Below are positions 26,156 through 35,646 of a DNA stretch of 64,000 nucleotides, piece after piece. The position numbers were made by a program, and so were the translations under genes. The number at the start of each line of letters is the position of its first letter. The stretch's first letter is position 1. The notes below the pieces were generated by a model. The model had not been told where the DNA came from. It searched no databases and saw only the letters and a list, made by a program, of their open reading frames with translations. Source of the stretch: Actinomycetes bacterium. GTDB lineage: Bacteria > Actinomycetota > Acidimicrobiia > Acidimicrobiales > Palsa-688. The DNA is taken from positions 30,473-94,472 of the forward strand of contig JAJYMB010000003.1 in the NCBI GenBank assembly GCA_021787365.1, in the 5' to 3' direction.

Positions 26156-28747
26156 TCAGGCGCCGGCGAGCGCGGCCAGCGCCCTGCCGACCGCCTCCCC
26201 GAGATGTGGGCCCATGGTCTTGGCGAAAGCCAGGTTGACCTGGAGCCGCTCCCGGGACTGGGCGACCCGGAGCCCTCCCCTCGGGACGGGGTGGGCGTCC
26301 AGCCAGGAAATCGCCCTCCGGACACCCTCTTCGCCGGCCGCCGCCAGGGAGGGGAGGGCTTCCAGCGCTCGCGGGAGAGCGACTTTCGGCCAGCGGGCGA
26401 GCGCGTCCTCCCAGTGTTCCTCGAGCGCCTCCCACGCCAGGTGGGAGCCCTCGCGCCGTGCGAGCACGCCCATCACGAGGAAGGGGGCGTCCTGGGTCCT
26501 CACTTCGCCCGAAAAGGCCAGGTCGAGCGAGCGCCTGAGGAGCGCCTCGTCGGCGAAGCCGGCCAGGGCCTGCAGGTAGCGGATCTCGTCCTGGGGGGTG
26601 GTCGCGTCCTTGTAGCGGGCGTACAGAAGTTCCCACTCGGCCTCGGCTCCGCCGGCCGCGACCACCTGCGCCACCGCTGTGGCGACGTCCGGTGGGAGCG
26701 GCGCCTGGCCGCTGCTTGCGGCCTCGAGGCGGTGGAGCGCCTCGGCCCGTACGTCTTTGTCGTTGCCCACGGTGCCGAGCAGCGTTACCAGACGAGAGCG
26801 GAGGCGGGCGAGGCGGGGGACCTCTTCTCCGTTGCGGGGTTCCCAGCCCATTTCGGCAAAGAGCTCCCTCCCGAGCCTCCGAGCCAGCTCTTGCACGTCG
26901 CCCCGGACCGGTAGTGGGCACACCAGGTCGAGCAGGCCGAGCCCGTTTTGGACGGCCCACCAGACGTCTGGGTCGTGGTCGGCCCGCAGGCGCCGCCAGA
27001 GCTCGAGAGAGGCCTCCAGGGGGACCAGGCCGGCGACTGTGGCGGACCAGGTGTCCCCGACGAGGCTCAGACGCTCCCGGGGCTCGAGGACGCTCAGGTT
27101 GTCGAACAGCCGCTCACGCAGCTCGTCGCTGTACCGGCTCCGGTAGACGCCCCAGGCACCGTCGTTTACGAGCACCCAGGTGGGCTCGCCTTCCAGGGCG
27201 ACGCGCGCTTCGGGCTGGTCGAGCAGGAGCTGCTGGCGCTTCTGGCCGGCGCTCGTCCCATAGCGGAGCGTGACGGGCACGCCCCAGCGCTCGCTCGCCC
27301 CTTCGCCGCCGTCTAGGAGGAACCTCTGCTGGGAGATAGACAGCTCGGCCGGCCCAGCCAGGGCCACGGACACGACCGGGTGCCCAGCCTGGTTGACCCA
27401 GGAGCCCATCGTCGCCCTCACGGGCTCGCCCGAGGCGGCCTCGAGGGCGTCCCAGAGGTCGGTCGTGGCGGTGTTGGCGAACTGGTGCTGTTCCAGGTAC
27501 AGGTGCAGGCCCTTGCGGAAGGTCTCCTCGCCCAGGTAGCGCTCGATCATGCGGAGCACCGAACAGCCCTTGTCATAGGTGATCGTGTCGAACATGTCTT
27601 CGGCTTCCTCGGGGCGCCCCACCGGGTACTCGATGGCCCGGGTCGCTCGCAGGCTGTCTGTGGCGAGCGCCGACAGGCGGTCGACGCCGAAGTTGGTCCA
27701 GATCTCCCAACGGGGCTCGAAGCGGTCCGTGGCGAGGAGCTCCATAAACGTGGCGAACGCCTCGTTCAGCCAGATCCCCTCCCACCAGCGCATGGTCACG
27801 AGGTCGCCGAACCACATGTGCGCGGTCTCGTGCGATATGACCGACACGACCCGCTGTTTTTCCACCTGGGCGCTTTCCTCGGGCACGAGGAGGGCCGTTT
27901 CCCGGTAGGTCACGAGGCCGAGGTTTTCCATGGCGCCGGCGGCGAAGTCGGGGATGGCGATGTGGTCGAGCTTGTCGGCTGGGTAGGGCGCAGAGAAGTA
28001 CTCGCTCAGGAAGGAAAGGGCGTGGGCGGCGGCGCGTTGGGCGAGGCCGGTGAGCGCCCCCCGTCCGGGGACGTGGGCGATGCGGAGGGGGACCCCGTCC
28101 ACGAGCTCTGCGCTTGTCAGTTCGAACGGGCCTATGGCGACCGCCACGAGGTAGGTCGACATCTTGATCGTGTCGGCGAAGCGGGTGCGGCGCTTGCCGT
28201 GGGCGAGAGGCTCGCTCGCCAGTTCCTTCGCGTTGGACAGCACGGTGAGGCCTTCGTCGGCGACCACCGATATGGAAAAGGTCGCTTTCAGGTCGGGCTC
28301 GTCCCAGCAGGGGAAGGCCCGGCGGGCGTCGGTGGACTCGAACTGCGTGACCGCTATCCACGCCTCCGTCCCGTCCTTTGCCTTGAACTTGCTCCGGTAG
28401 AAGCCACGCAGCAGGTCGTTGAGCTTCCCGGAGAAGCGGAGGTAAAGCTGGGCGGTCCCGGGTGCCAGTTTGTTTTCGAGGCGGAGGACGGCCTGCTCCT
28501 CCTCGGGTAGGTAGGAGACGGTGGCGCCGGCTGCCTGGCCCCCCGGGGCTACGACGCGTGCCTCGCTTATCCCCAGGTCGGCCGCGTTGAGCACGACCTC
28601 AGAGGTTGGCTTCCTCACTTCGAGGTCGACCGTCACCTCGCCCGTGAAGGCGGCTTGGGCGAAATCGGGCTCCAGGGTGAGGGAGTAATGCTGGGGAAGG
28701 ACGTCCCTCGGTAGGCGGTAAGGCACGCGCTCGTTCACGCTGGTCAC
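26156..28747 (-). CDS. pepN: M1 family aminopeptidase (PepN-like)
   Basis: An 863-residue zinc aminopeptidase. The GTG at 28747 (VTSVNERVPYRLPRDVLPQHY) is chosen; the open frame to 29167 runs back through the divergent LigD gene. The N-terminal beta domain ends in FAAGAMENLGL, the exopeptidase motif that binds the substrate's amino group. The zinc site is HETAHMW (HExxH, about residue 304) with the distal Glu in WLNEAFATF. After a helical region the C-terminal domain (about 530-863) resembles the ERAP1_C superhelix. It trims N-terminal residues from peptides in the cytosol. Confidence 0.95.
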   Translation of the reverse strand: MTSVNERVPYRLPRDVLPQHYSLTLEPDFAQAAFTGEVTVDLEVRKPTSEVVLNAADLGISEARVVAPGGQAAGATVSYLPEEEQAVLRLENKLAPGTAQLYLRFSGKLNDLLRGFYRSKFKAKDGTEAWIAVTQFESTDARRAFPCWDEPDLKATFSISVVADEGLTVLSNAKELASEPLAHGKRRTRFADTIKMSTYLVAVAIGPFELTSAELVDGVPLRIAHVPGRGALTGLAQRAAAHALSFLSEYFSAPYPADKLDHIAIPDFAAGAMENLGLVTYRETALLVPEESAQVEKQRVVSVISHETAHMWFGDLVTMRWWEGIWLNEAFATFMELLATDRFEPRWEIWTNFGVDRLSALATDSLRATRAIEYPVGRPEEAEDMFDTITYDKGCSVLRMIERYLGEETFRKGLHLYLEQHQFANTATTDLWDALEAASGEPVRATMGSWVNQAGHPVVSVALAGPAELSISQQRFLLDGGEGASERWGVPVTLRYGTSAGQKRQQLLLDQPEARVALEGEPTWVLVNDGAWGVYRSRYSDELRERLFDNLSVLEPRERLSLVGDTWSATVAGLVPLEASLELWRRLRADHDPDVWWAVQNGLGLLDLVCPLPVRGDVQELARRLGRELFAEMGWEPRNGEEVPRLARLRSRLVTLLGTVGNDKDVRAEALHRLEAASSGQAPLPPDVATAVAQVVAAGGAEAEWELLYARYKDATTPQDEIRYLQALAGFADEALLRRSLDLAFSGEVRTQDAPFLVMGVLARREGSHLAWEALEEHWEDALARWPKVALPRALEALPSLAAAGEEGVRRAISWLDAHPVPRGGLRVAQSRERLQVNLAFAKTMGPHLGEAVGRALAALAGA

Positions 28748-28828
28748 CCTAGGGTAAACCCGCTGCTCATGCGGCGAGCTGAGACGGGGGTACGCCGCCT
28801 GACGCCGCCTCGGGGGTACGGTCGGCGA

Positions 28829-30553
28829 GTGGACGCCGCCTCGTCGTCCGGGGCTGCCGGCGCTGGCCCGCTCGCGACCTACCGGGCCAAGCGGGACTTT
28901 ATGAAGACACCGGAGCCTGCCGGCGAACTGGACGGTCCGGACGAGGTGGGCCGCTCGGGCACGGCCGAGGTCGCGGAGGGCAGTGCCGGCAGGCGTTTGG
29001 AGAGTGCCGAGGCCGCCCTCCGCTTCGTGGTCCAGCGCCACCGCGCCCGCCGGCTGCACTACGACTTGCGCTTGGAGATGGACGGGGTGCTGGCGAGCTG
29101 GGCCGTGCCCAAGGGGCCGACCCTGGACCCGAGCGTCCGGCGGGCTGCGTTCCACGTGGAGGACCACCCGCTCGAGTACTTCGACTTCGAGGGCGTGATC
29201 CCCAAAGGCGAGTACGGGGGCGGTGATGTCATCGTCTGGGACGAGGGGACCTGGTCACCAGACGAGGCCGGTGACCCTCCCGACCCCGGGCGGGCCGTAC
29301 GCGAGGGCGAGCTCCACTTCGACCTCCGGGGGCACAAGTTGCGCGGGCGGTTCGTGCTGGTCCGGGCCCGCGCCGGCGCTCGCGGGGCCGGCTCCGAGAG
29401 GGAGCAGTGGCTCCTGCTGCACAAGCACGACGAGCATGCCGTCCCCGGTTGGGACCCGGAGGACTACCCCCGTTCGGTGCTTTCCGGGCGCACCAACGAA
29501 GAGGTGAAGGCCGACCCGGACCGCCTCTGGAGGTCATCTCTCCCGCCGGCGGAGGCCGCGGTCGACTTGCGGGGGCCGGCGCCGGCCGCCCCGGTGCCGC
29601 CGGCCGGGCCGACTGCCGACGAACTGGCCGCGCTCGATGCTCTCGGGGCGGCGGGCACGTGGCACCTCTTCGGACGCGAGCTCCGGGTCACCAACCTCGA
29701 CAAGGTCCTCTTCCCGCCTCGGCCGGGAGAGGGGGCCGTGACCAAGCGCGACCTGCTGCGCTATACGGCCCAGATTGCCCCGGTCGCCACGCCCTACTTG
29801 GCGGGTCGGGCGCTCAACATGCACCGCTTCCCAGGTGGGGCAGGCACGGCAGGGTTCTGGCACAAACAGCTCCCCTCGCACGCCCCCGACTGGCTGCCCC
29901 GGTGGCACAACCCCGATGCCGGCGCCGGCGACACGACCACGTACCTCGTAGTCGACGAGCCGGCGGCCCTCGTCTGGGCGGCCAACTTCGGTGCCCTCGA
30001 GTGGCATGCCTGGACCTCCAGGACCGGTCACCCCGACCTGCCCACGTACGTGCTCATCGACTTGGACCCGGGGGAAAAGACCAGCTGGGAGGATCTCCTC
30101 GTACTGGCCCGGCTGCACGGGACGGCGCTCGAGCACCTGGGCGTTTCGGGCCAACCCAAACTGACCGGCGGGCGCGGTATCCACATATGGGTCCCCGTCA
30201 GCCCGGGACCGTCCTTTGCCGAGACCCGGGCGTGGGCTGAGTCCCTCTCGCGGGCGATCGGTGCCGTGGTACCAGACTTGGTGAGCTGGAAGTGGCAGGT
30301 AGGGGAGAGGAGCGGGCTGGCGCGCCTCGACTACACCCAGAACGCCCTCAACAAGACCCTCGTCGCCCCCTACAGCCCCCGGGCGGCGGCCGGCGCGCCC
30401 GTTTCTGCGCCGATCGAGTGGGCCGAACTGGACGACCCCACGCTCGTGCCCGACAAGTTCACGGTCCGCAGCATGCCGGCACGCATCGCAGAGAAGGGCG
30501 ACCTCTTTCTCTCCGTGCTCACAGGCGCCCAGCAACTCCCTCGGCTGCGCTGA
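28829..30553 (+). CDS. LigD-like 3'-phosphoesterase (PE) plus primase-polymerase (Pol), no ligase domain
   Basis: A 574-residue protein from a GTG at 28829. The PE domain (about 15-200) has LATYRAKRDFMKTPEP, RHRARRLHYDLRLEMDG, ASWAVPKGPT and HVEDHPLEYFDFEGVIP; the two histidines, the HYDLR Asp/Arg and the DHPLEY His/Tyr are those of LigD PE. The Pol domain (about 275-570) has LTGGRGIHIWVPV, LIDLDPGE as the catalytic Asp pair, and RLDYTQNALNKTLVAPYS. LigD repairs ends in Ku-dependent non-homologous end joining. Here the ATP-dependent ligase module is absent and no ku gene is in the window, so a separate ligase is implied. Confidence 0.92.
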   Translation: MDAASSSGAAGAGPLATYRAKRDFMKTPEPAGELDGPDEVGRSGTAEVAEGSAGRRLESAEAALRFVVQRHRARRLHYDLRLEMDGVLASWAVPKGPTLDPSVRRAAFHVEDHPLEYFDFEGVIPKGEYGGGDVIVWDEGTWSPDEAGDPPDPGRAVREGELHFDLRGHKLRGRFVLVRARAGARGAGSEREQWLLLHKHDEHAVPGWDPEDYPRSVLSGRTNEEVKADPDRLWRSSLPPAEAAVDLRGPAPAAPVPPAGPTADELAALDALGAAGTWHLFGRELRVTNLDKVLFPPRPGEGAVTKRDLLRYTAQIAPVATPYLAGRALNMHRFPGGAGTAGFWHKQLPSHAPDWLPRWHNPDAGAGDTTTYLVVDEPAALVWAANFGALEWHAWTSRTGHPDLPTYVLIDLDPGEKTSWEDLLVLARLHGTALEHLGVSGQPKLTGGRGIHIWVPVSPGPSFAETRAWAESLSRAIGAVVPDLVSWKWQVGERSGLARLDYTQNALNKTLVAPYSPRAAAGAPVSAPIEWAELDDPTLVPDKFTVRSMPARIAEKGDLFLSVLTGAQQLPRLR

Positions 30554-30565
30554 GCGCGCGTTCTC

Positions 30566-30641
30566 GGTGCGATCTGTCTTTCTCGGTGCGCCATGCCGCG
30601 CCGTAGCGACGCTGGCTGCACCAAGAAATAGAAACTGCACC
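30566..30641 (-). repeat. Interspersed 76-bp repeat, copy 2 (inverted)
   Basis: The reverse complement of this segment aligns gap-free with 1278-1353. The surrounding 256-base gap after the LigD gene also has four direct copies of TTCTCGGYGCG (from 30561, 30580, 30662 and 30696), so the locus is repeat-rich and probably the remains of a mobile element. No transposase is left. Confidence 0.5.
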
Positions 30642-30809
30642 CGGATGGGCCGCCAAGAGACCTTCTCGGCGCGCCAGACGTCGCCGCGAATTTTCTCGGC
30701 GCGCTGGGCGTCGTGCGAAGTCGTGCGACGAGCCCAAAACTCGCTTATAAGGTCCAGTCCCGCCCACGGTGGCCCCCAGGCTGGGCCTGGGCCGACCCGC
30801 CGGCGCCGG

Positions 30810-31514
30810 CTAGCTTTCTCCGTCCTCGGGCGGGGGTAGGTAGTCGAGGGCGAGATCGGCCAGGCGCACGAGGGTCGAAGCCACCCAGGTGCCGAGGGCG
30901 TTCAGGGTGGCCTCGGTGGCCGACGAGAGCTGGCGAGTGGCGCCGGAACGAGGAGAAAGGGCATCACCTGCGACGACCCTTGCGCCGGGCCAGTTCGGCA
31001 GCACAACTGTTCCCGCACCAGAGGCCTCGGTGCCGCCAGGCGCCGGCAGCCGGTAGGCACCTTCGTAGACGACCTCGACGGCCAGCTCGGGCGGCGCCCC
31101 CTCTTCGTCGGAGGTCTCTTCAACGACCGGGGAGCTGCGGGTCAGGCGGTCGCCCCCCACCTCGGGGCTCTCCTCGGGGAGCACGGCGAGCAACGTCGCC
31201 AGCGCGGGGCGTGTCGCCAGCCTCTGCACCCGGAACACGATCTCGATGCCGATCTCGGGCATCTCGTCCACCTCTTCGCCCATGGTCAGGCTCCGCCAGG
31301 CCGACTGGCTCCAGGTTTGCCAGTCGAGCGAGAGGTTGGCGCTTACCCTCGGCGGGTCGCCGTCGCCTGGTAGGTTGACCGACGTCTCCCACACGAGCTC
31401 GCCGGTGTAGAGGTCGTAAACGAGCCGGTCTTCGTCCTGCGCGCGCTCCAAGAGGTTTTCTTCGAGGGCGGCCCGGAGCGCTCCCACCGTGTCGAGGAAC
31501 AAATGGTCCAACAT
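30810..31514 (-). CDS. Hypothetical protein, unknown
   Basis: A 234-residue acidic protein that I cannot assign. It begins MLDHLFLDTVGALRAALEENL, has a middle part with alternating hydrophobic and polar residues (LVYDLYTGELVWETSVNLPG, ELAVEVVYEGAYRLPAPG), an acidic linker near residue 135 (VVEETSDEEGAPP), and a hydrophobic helix near the end (LGTWVASTLVRLADLALDYL). No signal peptide or metal motif is visible. It diverges from ychF with 89 bases between starts. Normal codon use and a long clean frame support it as real. Confidence 0.7.
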   Translation of the reverse strand: MLDHLFLDTVGALRAALEENLLERAQDEDRLVYDLYTGELVWETSVNLPGDGDPPRVSANLSLDWQTWSQSAWRSLTMGEEVDEMPEIGIEIVFRVQRLATRPALATLLAVLPEESPEVGGDRLTRSSPVVEETSDEEGAPPELAVEVVYEGAYRLPAPGGTEASGAGTVVLPNWPGARVVAGDALSPRSGATRQLSSATEATLNALGTWVASTLVRLADLALDYLPPPEDGES

Positions 31515-31603
31515 CTCTAGCTTCCGACCACCACTTCGAGCGTACCTCAGGGGGGCGGCGTCGCCCGATCGGGTGCCGGCAGTATGCCGGTACCCTCGCG
31601 CGT

Positions 31604-32680
31604 GTGGAACTGATCGGGCTGGTGGGCCTGCCCAACTCTGGCAAGTCGAGCCTCTTCAACGCCTTGACGGGGGGGCACGCGCTCGTCGCGAGCCACCCGT
31701 TTTCTACGACAGAGAGCTCGGTCGGGGTCGCCCAGGTCCCCGACCACCGCCTGAATGCCTTGGCGGAGATGAGCTCCTCCCGCAAGGTCGTGCACGCCGG
31801 CGTCGAGCTCGTCGACATCGCCGGCCTCGTCGCCGGCTCCTCCACGGGGGAAGGGCTCGGCAACCGGTTCCTCGGGGGCATCAGGGAGGCCGACGCCATC
31901 TGCCTAGTGCTTCGCGCCTTCGAGGACGCCAACGTGCCCGGCGGTGCCGACCCTGTCTCCGACCTGGGCGTCCTCGAGCTCGAGCTCGTCCTCGCCGACC
32001 TGCAAAGCGCCGAGACCCAGCTCGAACGCCGGCGCAAGGCCGCCAAGGGCGACAAGTCCCAGGCGTCCCAGGTCGCCGCCCTCGAAAAGGCACACGCCTT
32101 CCTCTCGGAAGGCACCCCCCTCTACCGCTCGGGGCTCGCCCGCGACGAGCTCCCCGAGCTCAAGGCGTTCTTCTTCCTCACCACCAAACCGGTCCTTGCC
32201 GTCGTCAACCTCGGAGAGGACGCAGTTGCCGATGCCGCCACCACCTTGAAGCCAGTCGCCGAAGAGCTCGGGGGCGCGGCAGAGGTGCTCGGGGTCAGCG
32301 TCAAGCTCGAAGCAGAGGCGGCAGAGTTGCCCGAGGCGGAACGCGAGGAGCTCCTCGAGGGCCTCGGCCTCGGCGAAGGTGCCCTGCCCCGGGTGGCCCA
32401 GGCGGCCTACCGTCTGCTCGGCCGGCGCACCTTTTTCACCACGGGGGAAAAGGAGAGCCGGGCATGGACCTTCCGCGCCGGTGCCAAGGCCCCCGAGTGC
32501 GCCGGCGTGATCCACTCCGACCTCCAGCGGGGCTTCATCCGCGCCGAGGTCGTCCACTGGGACGAGCTCATCGAGCTCGGCTCGTGGGCTTCTGCGAGGG
32601 ATGCGGGCAAGCTGAGGGTCGAGGGCAAGGACTACGAGGTCGCCGACGGCGATGTCCTCGAGATCCGCTTCAACGTCTGA
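31604..32680 (+). CDS. ychF: Redox-regulated ATPase/GTPase YchF (Obg family)
   Basis: A 358-residue P-loop protein from a GTG (VELIGLVGLPNSGKSSLFNAL). The G1 loop GLPNSGKSS has Ser where many homologues have Val. Switch and G3 regions are TTESSVGVAQVPDHRL and VDIAGLVAG. A coiled-coil insertion (about 140-175) and a C-terminal TGS domain (TFRAGAKAPECAGVIHSDLQ, YEVADGDVLEIRFNV) follow. YchF binds ribosomes and prefers ATP. It begins the ychF-rsmI-metG-tatD-rsmA-ispE block and its 3' end overlaps rsmI by 29 bases. Confidence 0.96.
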   Translation: MELIGLVGLPNSGKSSLFNALTGGHALVASHPFSTTESSVGVAQVPDHRLNALAEMSSSRKVVHAGVELVDIAGLVAGSSTGEGLGNRFLGGIREADAICLVLRAFEDANVPGGADPVSDLGVLELELVLADLQSAETQLERRRKAAKGDKSQASQVAALEKAHAFLSEGTPLYRSGLARDELPELKAFFFLTTKPVLAVVNLGEDAVADAATTLKPVAEELGGAAEVLGVSVKLEAEAAELPEAEREELLEGLGLGEGALPRVAQAAYRLLGRRTFFTTGEKESRAWTFRAGAKAPECAGVIHSDLQRGFIRAEVVHWDELIELGSWASARDAGKLRVEGKDYEVADGDVLEIRFNV

Positions 32681-33395
32681 GGAGGGTGCGGGCCGGCTCG
32701 TAGTCGTAGCGACGCCGATCGGCAACCTGGGGGACCTCTCCCCGCGGGCCGCTTCTGTCCTCGCCTCTGCCGGCTACATCTACTGTGAAGACACCCGCCG
32801 CACCCTGAAGCTCCTCTCCCATCTGGGAGTTTCCGGGCCCCGGCTCGTCGCCCACCACCGCTTCAACGAAGCGGCGACGACCCCGGTGGCGCTCGACCGC
32901 CTGCGTGCCGGGGCCACGGTAGCGCTCGTGAGCGACGCCGGCACCCCCCTCGTGAGCGACCCGGGCGGCCGCCTGGTCCGAGCGGCCCTCGGGGAGGGCT
33001 TCCAGGTGGAGGCGGTGCCGGGGCCGTCGGCTCTCCTGGCCGCGCTCGTCGTCTCGGGGCTGGCCACCGAACGGTGGTGCTTCGAGGGTTTCCTGCCGGC
33101 GAAGGGCCGCCGGCGGGCCGAACGCCTGGCCGCCATCGCCGCCGAGCCCGAACGGGCGGCCGTAGTCTTCGAGGCCCCCCACCGGGTGGGCCGCTTGCTT
33201 GACGAGCTGCTGGCGGCGTGCGGGCCCGAGCGCCCGGTGGCTGTCTGCCGGGAGCTCACCAAGCTCCACGAGCAGGTGTGGCGGGGCACCCTCGGGAGCG
33301 CTGCCGCGCGTCCCCAGGGCGGCCAACCGCGGGGCGAACACGTGATCGTCTTGGGCCCGCCCGGTAGCCTGGGGCAGTGGCCCGTTTCTACGTGA
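32652..33395 (+). CDS. rsmI: 16S rRNA (cytidine1402-2'-O)-methyltransferase RsmI
   Basis: A 247-residue tetrapyrrole-methylase-fold enzyme. Diagnostic stretches are VVVATPIGNLGDLSPRA, YCEDTRRTLKLLSHLGV, ALVSDAGTPLVSDPGGRLV, VPGPSALLAALVVSGL and FEGFLPAKGRRR; the first and third form the SAM pocket. It methylates the ribose of C1402 in the decoding centre. The only in-frame start near the family N-terminus is ATG 32652, inside the end of ychF. The last 19 bases overlap metG. Confidence 0.95.
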   Translation: MSSRSASTSEEGAGRLVVVATPIGNLGDLSPRAASVLASAGYIYCEDTRRTLKLLSHLGVSGPRLVAHHRFNEAATTPVALDRLRAGATVALVSDAGTPLVSDPGGRLVRAALGEGFQVEAVPGPSALLAALVVSGLATERWCFEGFLPAKGRRRAERLAAIAAEPERAAVVFEAPHRVGRLLDELLAACGPERPVAVCRELTKLHEQVWRGTLGSAAARPQGGQPRGEHVIVLGPPGSLGQWPVST

Positions 33396-34882
33396 CGACG
33401 CCGATCTATTACGTGAACGACGCGCCCCATATCGGCCACGCCTACACCACGGTCACGGCGGACGGGCTCGCCCGGTGGCACCGCCTTCTCGGCGACGAGG
33501 TGCTGTTTGTGACCGGCACAGACGAGCACGGCCTCAAGATGAAGCGGGCGGCGCAAGCCAACGGCCTTTCCCCCAAGGAGCAGGCAGACGTCTATAGCGC
33601 CCGCTACGAGGAAGCCTGGGCGCTGCTCGACATCTCCAACGACGATTACATCCGCACGACCGAACCCCGCCACCACAAAGCGGTGCGGGCGCTCATGCAG
33701 GCCGTTTACGACAACGGGTGGATTTACCCGGGCACCTATTCGGGCCTTTACTGCGTGGACTGCGAGGGCTACTACACCGAGACGGACCTGATCGACGGGC
33801 TGTGCCCGGTCCATAGGCGCCCGGTCGAGTTCATGACCGAGGAGAACTATTTCTTCAGGCTTTCGGCGTTCGCCGACCGCCTGGTCGAGTGGTACTCGGA
33901 CCAACCCGGCGCCGTCACGCCGGAGAGCCGGCGCAACGAGGCGCTCGGGATAATAAAAGGTGGCCTCCAGGACATCTCGGTCACCCGGAGCACGCTCGAC
34001 TGGGGCGTACCAGTCCCATGGGACGAGGACCACGTTTTTTACGTCTGGTACGACGCGCTCATAAACTACGCCACAGTCGCCGGGTACGGGACCGACGACG
34101 GGAGGTTCAAAAAGTGGTGGCCCGCTGTCCATCATTTAATAGGAAAGGACATACTGCGTTTCCACTGCGTGTACTGGCCGGCACTGTGCATGGCGGCTGG
34201 AATAGAGCCCCCCAGGCGCGTGTCTGTCCACGGGTACCTGCTCGTCCGCGGCGAAAAGATGTCCAAGACGGCGTTCAACCAGATCGCCCCGGCCGACCTC
34301 GTGGCCGATTTTGGGGTCGACGGGTACCGCTACCATTTCCTGCGCGACCAGAGCTTCGGGCCCGACGGGGAGTTCTCCTACGAGGGGATGGCGGCTCGCT
34401 ACAACGCCGACCTCGCGAACAACCTCGGCAACCTGCTCGCCCGTGTCAGCGCGGTGGTCGCGCAAAAATGCGGGGGGATCGGGCCGGCGCCCCGTCCCGA
34501 GAGCCCGCTGGCGCCGCTCGCCTCCGACGTGTATGACGCGGCGGCGGCCGCCTGGGAAAAGGTGGCGCCTAGTGACGCCTTGGAGGCAGCTTGGCGGTTG
34601 GTCCGGGCGGCCAACGCGGCGCTGGAGGAGGCCGAGCCTTGGCGGGCGCCGCCCGGTCCCGAGGTCGACGCCGTGCTCGGCGACGCGCTCGAGGTCCTGC
34701 GCATCGTGGCCGTCCTGGCGAGCCCCGCGCTCACTCGGGCTTCGGCCGAGATCTGGCGCCGTATCGGGCTCACACAACCCATCGCCGAGGCGCGCCTTCC
34801 CGACGCGGGCCGGTGGGGCGGGTACCCGGGCGGGCTGGCGGTGGAGCGGGGCGGGCCGCTCTTCCCCCGCCACCGCGACTGA
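33377..34882 (+). CDS. metG: Methionyl-tRNA synthetase
   Basis: A 501-residue class I synthetase from a GTG at 33377. HIGH is at residues 18-21 (APHIGHAYTTVTADGL), the KMSKS loop is KMSKT near residue 294, and a zinc knuckle CVDCEGYY...GLCPVHRR occupies the connective insert. WDEDHVFYVWYDALINY is the methionine pocket region. The anticodon-binding helical domain ends the protein; there is no C-terminal tRNA-binding (EMAP-like) extension, so this is the short form. It overlaps rsmI and is followed after five bases by tatD. Confidence 0.96.
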   Translation: MARFYVTTPIYYVNDAPHIGHAYTTVTADGLARWHRLLGDEVLFVTGTDEHGLKMKRAAQANGLSPKEQADVYSARYEEAWALLDISNDDYIRTTEPRHHKAVRALMQAVYDNGWIYPGTYSGLYCVDCEGYYTETDLIDGLCPVHRRPVEFMTEENYFFRLSAFADRLVEWYSDQPGAVTPESRRNEALGIIKGGLQDISVTRSTLDWGVPVPWDEDHVFYVWYDALINYATVAGYGTDDGRFKKWWPAVHHLIGKDILRFHCVYWPALCMAAGIEPPRRVSVHGYLLVRGEKMSKTAFNQIAPADLVADFGVDGYRYHFLRDQSFGPDGEFSYEGMAARYNADLANNLGNLLARVSAVVAQKCGGIGPAPRPESPLAPLASDVYDAAAAAWEKVAPSDALEAAWRLVRAANAALEEAEPWRAPPGPEVDAVLGDALEVLRIVAVLASPALTRASAEIWRRIGLTQPIAEARLPDAGRWGGYPGGLAVERGGPLFPRHRD

Positions 34883-34887
34883 TCGCG

Positions 34888-35646
34888 GTGTGGTGCGACA
34901 GCCACTGCCACGTCCCCTACGACAACCTCGGGCCTGAGGCGCTGGAGGAAGCGAGGGCTGCCGGCGTTACCCGGTTCGTGACGGTGGGGACCGATGCCGC
35001 CCAGTCGGAGGCGGCGCTCGACCTCGCCGCCACCCACGAGGGAGTGTGGGCGACGGTCGGCCTCCACCCTCATGACGCATCGGCGGGCGTTCAGACCGTG
35101 GAACCGCTCGTCCGAGGCCAGGAAAAGCTCGTTGCGATCGGCGAGTGCGGGCTCGACTACCACTACGACTTTTCCCCGCGAACTGCCCAGCGCCAGGCGT
35201 TTGCCGCCCAGGTGGAACTGGCCCGCCGGCACGGCCTCGCCCTCGTCGTGCACACGAGGGAAGCGTGGGACGACACCTTCGACATCCTCCGGGGCGCCGG
35301 AGCGCCGTCACGCACCATTTTCCACTGTTTCACGGGCGGGCCGAAGGAAGCACGGCGTGCCCTCGACACTGGGGCGTGGCTTTCTTTTAGCGGCATCGTC
35401 ACGTTCAAAAACGCCGGTGAGATCCGCGAGGCGGCGGTTCTCTGCCCCGTCGAACGGCTCCTCGTCGAGACCGACTCGCCTTACCTCGCCCCCGTACCTC
35501 ACCGGGGGAAGCCCAATTCGCCGAAGTTCGTGCCCCTGGTGGGTGCCGCGGTGGCCGCTCTTAGGGGCATGGCGGTCGAGGAGGTGGAGGAGACGACCTG
35601 GGCCGCAGCCGAGGAGGTCTTCGCCCTGGCGCCCGGCCTGACGTGA
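34888..35646 (+). CDS. tatD: TatD family metal-dependent DNase/hydrolase
   Basis: A 252-residue TIM-barrel hydrolase from a GTG at 34888 (VWCDSHCHVPYDNLG). Metal ligands are visible in order: HCH near the start, GECGLDYHYD (Glu), LVVHTREAWDD (His), IFHCFTGGP (His), and ETDSPYLAP (Asp). The family removes nucleotides from 3' DNA ends and also has D-aminoacyl-tRNA deacylase-like members. The stop overlaps the rsmA GTG by four bases, as in many genomes where tatD, rsmA and ispE are neighbours. Confidence 0.93.
   Translation: MWCDSHCHVPYDNLGPEALEEARAAGVTRFVTVGTDAAQSEAALDLAATHEGVWATVGLHPHDASAGVQTVEPLVRGQEKLVAIGECGLDYHYDFSPRTAQRQAFAAQVELARRHGLALVVHTREAWDDTFDILRGAGAPSRTIFHCFTGGPKEARRALDTGAWLSFSGIVTFKNAGEIREAAVLCPVERLLVETDSPYLAPVPHRGKPNSPKFVPLVGAAVAALRGMAVEEVEETTWAAAEEVFALAPGLT

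Noticed and set aside
28748..29167. A 140-residue N-terminal extension of the M1 aminopeptidase.
   Set aside because: It overlaps the divergent LigD coding region and has no similarity to M1 N-termini; the GTG at 28747 gives the normal length.
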